A stretch of 34,124 nucleotides of DNA from Petrotoga sp. UBA5851 (lineage in GTDB: Bacteria > Thermotogota > Thermotogae > Petrotogales > Petrotogaceae): positions 13,761-47,884 of the forward strand of contig DJGH01000001.1 in the NCBI GenBank assembly GCA_002431635.1. The letters run 5' to 3'. Position numbers and translations under genes: made by a program. The notes beneath the pieces are model-generated. The model ran no database searches. It was not told the origin of the DNA and saw only the letters and a program-made list of their open reading frames with translations. This document shows, in pieces, positions 31,941-34,124 of the stretch (positions within the stretch are counted from its first letter, which is position 1; each line of letters opens with the position of its first letter).

Positions 31941-34124
31941 ATGAAAAAACTTTTACTTTCAATAATTTTTATCTGCACTATCTCTTTATTATTTGCTTTG
32001 GATTTTAAAACCGAATTCAGTAAGGAAATATTTGCAGGACAGGATTTTAATATCTCAATATATGAAGAAAGCCTCACTTTTACAGATGGTTTTATTTACT
32101 TCAGAAAAGCAGGTGATCCTCAGTTTAAGAGTATAGATATGTCAATTTTCAGGAAAAATGCCACAGGCTTCATACCTTATTCTATTTTGCAAAGCTCAAC
32201 TTACGAGTTCTATATCCAGCTTCAGGATACCAATTCTACAATGTACAGGCTGCCCCAAAAACTTGGGCAGCTGTACAGTTTTGAAGTAAAAAATGACACT
32301 GTTCCGCCATTGATTAAACTGCTCTCTCCGCTCAAAGGCCAGGTATTTTACAATGACCAGTCTATTGATTTCGTAATGTTTATACAGGAGGATCAGTCTT
32401 TTATAGATAGTGATTCTATCGAATTTCTTGTGAACGGGGCAAAAATTACAGGTTATAATTATGAAAATGGTTTTCTGACTTACAAAATAGACCAACCCCA
32501 ATTGGGAACATACAAGGTATCGCTTAAAGTAATGGATATATATTCAAATAAAGCCGAGCTGAAAGAGTTCGAACTGAAAGTAGAAAACAGACCGGCACCT
32601 ATATTTGATATGCTTGCAACTCTAAACTATTCATTAAGTGTAGGATCAAAATATGAAGCAAAAAAGTCTGGACACGGGATTACCTTTGAAGAATTACTCC
32701 CAGAAAATCCTAACTCAGATGTTACCATAACTCCTTTTTCTTTTGAACAAAAAATAAATATACAGGCAATCCTAAAGATGTGGATATTTAAACTTGGATT
32801 GAAAGTTGAAATGAATCAGACCAATGCAGATATTCAAAAGCTCTTTGCAGATTTTACAAACCAGGCCATATATGATTTTTATGATTTCAATAGGATACTG
32901 AACCCTTTAAATTTTGAAAACTTTAACACCTCCTCCTCTGCCATAAGAAAAATAGGACAAAGCAACTTCTATAGTCTTTATGCAGACTTTGGAATTCTCA
33001 AGTATGCTTTTGGGGACACCAAGCTGAACTTTAGTTCCAACACGGTAACCAATCTTAATGCAAGGGGCCACTATGCAAAAATAGACCTTTATCTTGCCAG
33101 TCTGGAAGCAATGATCGGGAATATAGATCCAGGTGTTTATTCGGCTTCTTACCCACGCTTTATGGCTGGAGTTAATGCCGGTCTAAATGTTTTTGATTTT
33201 TTTAGGATTAATGCTGATTTATCGGTATTGTCAGATTATCAGGGAAAAGAAGGGAACCGTAACACCGCAGCTTTATTTAATATTCCAACAGGTACAACAC
33301 CTAAAGAGAATATTCTTGCAGGAGTTCAGACATCACTGAACTTTCTTGATTTTCTTAAACTCAAAGCATATGTAAACGGAGATCTTTATGTCCAGGATGC
33401 TTCAAATGTCCTTGAAGTTGAAGATTTTGCAGAACAGATAGGTAAGCTTATGGGAGAAGCGGTAAAAAAACAGGTACTTGATTATTCTAATCTTGCTAAG
33501 AAATACTTTCCTCAGCTTTTCAACTACTTCCCCCTTTCCGGAGGTCTGGTAGCCAGCGTTGCCGATAAAAATCTCTGGGGACTGATCTATGGTGCTGAGG
33601 CTGAAATTCCTTCGCTTGGTCTTTCAGGATACTATATAAAAGCAGATAAGAACTACAAGTCCCTTGGTTCTTCAGCGCTTTCAAATGTTCTTAAATATGG
33701 CGGAAAATTTAAAAGCAAACTTGGTATTCTTGATTTAAAAGCCGAATATGAACATAAGGAAGATAACATAAAGGATATTCTGACATATGAAATACTGCCA
33801 CTTCTTAAAATAAGCAAAGCTCCCACCTTGACAGGTGGAATATCCAATATAAACGACAAGGCAAAAATTCAGTTAGGACTGCCCTTAGGTAACTTCGGAA
33901 ATATAGGTATCGCATATACCTTTGAGATGAAAACAAATTCAGATAAAACAAAAAATGAACTTTCAAACAGTGCGGAAGCAGAATGGGCGGGAATAGGCTT
34001 TAAAAATGATATTTTCAGTCTGACTATAAATGCCAAGGGCGGAGCAGGCTATGTACAGAATTTAATAAATAGCAGCAATTTTATAGAGTATCTGTATGGT
34101 GGAAATGCAGGAATAGAACTGTTT
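31941..34124 (+). CDS. Exported Ig-domain protein with probable outer-membrane barrel, 3' end missing
   Basis: Open reading frame of 728 residues to the right edge without a stop. ATG at 31941 with GTAGGAGATG upstream. Residues 1-19 are a signal peptide (MKKLLLSIIFICTISLLFA). Residues about 118-215 form one Ig-like unit (PPLIKLLSPLKGQVF...YKVSLKVMDIYSNK) of the same type as in the giant protein upstream. From about 220 onwards, alternating hydrophobic/polar strands rich in Tyr, Phe, Gly, Asn and Asp (for example 'YADFGILKYAFGDTKLNFSS', 'LGLPLGNFGNIGIAYTFEM', 'AEWAGIGFKNDIFSLTINA') are spaced as in beta-barrels. I recognise no family. Location in the outer membrane is inferred. It lies 10 bp after the giant gene, so both are co-transcribed. 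Confidence 0.75.
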   Translation, partial: MKKLLLSIIFICTISLLFALDFKTEFSKEIFAGQDFNISIYEESLTFTDGFIYFRKAGDPQFKSIDMSIFRKNATGFIPYSILQSSTYEFYIQLQDTNSTMYRLPQKLGQLYSFEVKNDTVPPLIKLLSPLKGQVFYNDQSIDFVMFIQEDQSFIDSDSIEFLVNGAKITGYNYENGFLTYKIDQPQLGTYKVSLKVMDIYSNKAELKEFELKVENRPAPIFDMLATLNYSLSVGSKYEAKKSGHGITFEELLPENPNSDVTITPFSFEQKINIQAILKMWIFKLGLKVEMNQTNADIQKLFADFTNQAIYDFYDFNRILNPLNFENFNTSSSAIRKIGQSNFYSLYADFGILKYAFGDTKLNFSSNTVTNLNARGHYAKIDLYLASLEAMIGNIDPGVYSASYPRFMAGVNAGLNVFDFFRINADLSVLSDYQGKEGNRNTAALFNIPTGTTPKENILAGVQTSLNFLDFLKLKAYVNGDLYVQDASNVLEVEDFAEQIGKLMGEAVKKQVLDYSNLAKKYFPQLFNYFPLSGGLVASVADKNLWGLIYGAEAEIPSLGLSGYYIKADKNYKSLGSSALSNVLKYGGKFKSKLGILDLKAEYEHKEDNIKDILTYEILPLLKISKAPTLTGGISNINDKAKIQLGLPLGNFGNIGIAYTFEMKTNSDKTKNELSNSAEAEWAGIGFKNDIFSLTINAKGGAGYVQNLINSSNFIEYLYGGNAGIELF

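Noticed and set aside
1..34124. CRISPR arrays, insertion sequences, prophage or integrative element
   Set aside because: No spaced direct repeats, transposase, integrase or attachment-site pair was seen; the tRNA-Lys is not followed by a partial copy of its 3' end within view.

Overview
The window looks like a stretch of chromosome from a diderm, moderately AT-rich bacterium, most likely a member of the Thermotogota (mesophilic Kosmotoga/Petrotoga type); this placement is an inference. It rests on heavy use of AGA for Arg and ATA for Ile, strong AGGAGG-type ribosome binding sites, the gene order yicC-remA-gmk-rpoZ, a TM1586-type nitroreductase, an Ogg2-type DNA glycosylase, and secreted or outer-membrane-like proteins with Sec signal peptides. 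A Firmicutes-like or other deep diderm lineage cannot be excluded without a marker-gene tree. No insertion sequence, phage, CRISPR array or frameshifted gene was seen.

Region 1 (1-5962, + strand) is the distal part of a sugar-uptake operon. It holds the end of a solute-binding protein, two ABC permeases, a secreted protein made of two discoidin-like repeats, a DUF4127 protein and a secreted metallophosphoesterase, and closes with a strong bidirectional terminator. No ATPase gene is present, so a shared ATPase encoded elsewhere is likely. Region 2 (5966-9440, - strand) holds a Cache-type chemoreceptor and a GH1 beta-glucosidase with its own promoter and terminator. Region 3 (9418-12420, - strand) is a two-gene sulfur operon. 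A PadR repressor overlaps by 4 bp a four-part fusion (CoA-disulfide-reductase-like flavoprotein, rhodanese, TusA, DsrE), and a 32-bp near-perfect dyad lies upstream. Region 4 (12600-14657) holds a nitroreductase, a hotdog thioesterase and an oppositely oriented EamA exporter. The last two share their stop codons and a hairpin.

Region 5 (14687-23297, + strand) starts with a cysteine desulfurase. Then comes an apparent 11-gene operon: yicC, remA, gmk, rpoZ, an exported unknown, a minor-pseudopilin-like protein, a HEAT-repeat protein, comFC, an MFS transporter, a polytopic membrane protein and an Ogg2 glycosylase. Spacing is tight and there are several stop/start overlaps. ComFC and the pseudopilin suggest a DNA-uptake or envelope module attached to the gmk-rpoZ housekeeping operon. 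Region 6 (23377-25084) holds a small FmdB-type zinc ribbon, tRNA-Lys(CTT) behind a consensus promoter, and infC-rpmI-rplT. The infC operon is preceded by a leader with terminator and competing structures, and infC appears to start at a non-canonical AUA codon.

Region 7 (25083-34124, + strand, open at the right edge) has its own extended -10 promoter. It encodes a 2254-residue exported protein made of about 21 Ig-like repeats ending in a FecR-like domain, then an exported protein with an N-terminal Ig-like domain and a long beta-strand-rich, probably outer-membrane-barrel region that runs off the window. This pair, the infC start/leader, the sulfur-fusion operon with its dyad, and the pseudopilin/HEAT/ComFC block are the most interesting parts.
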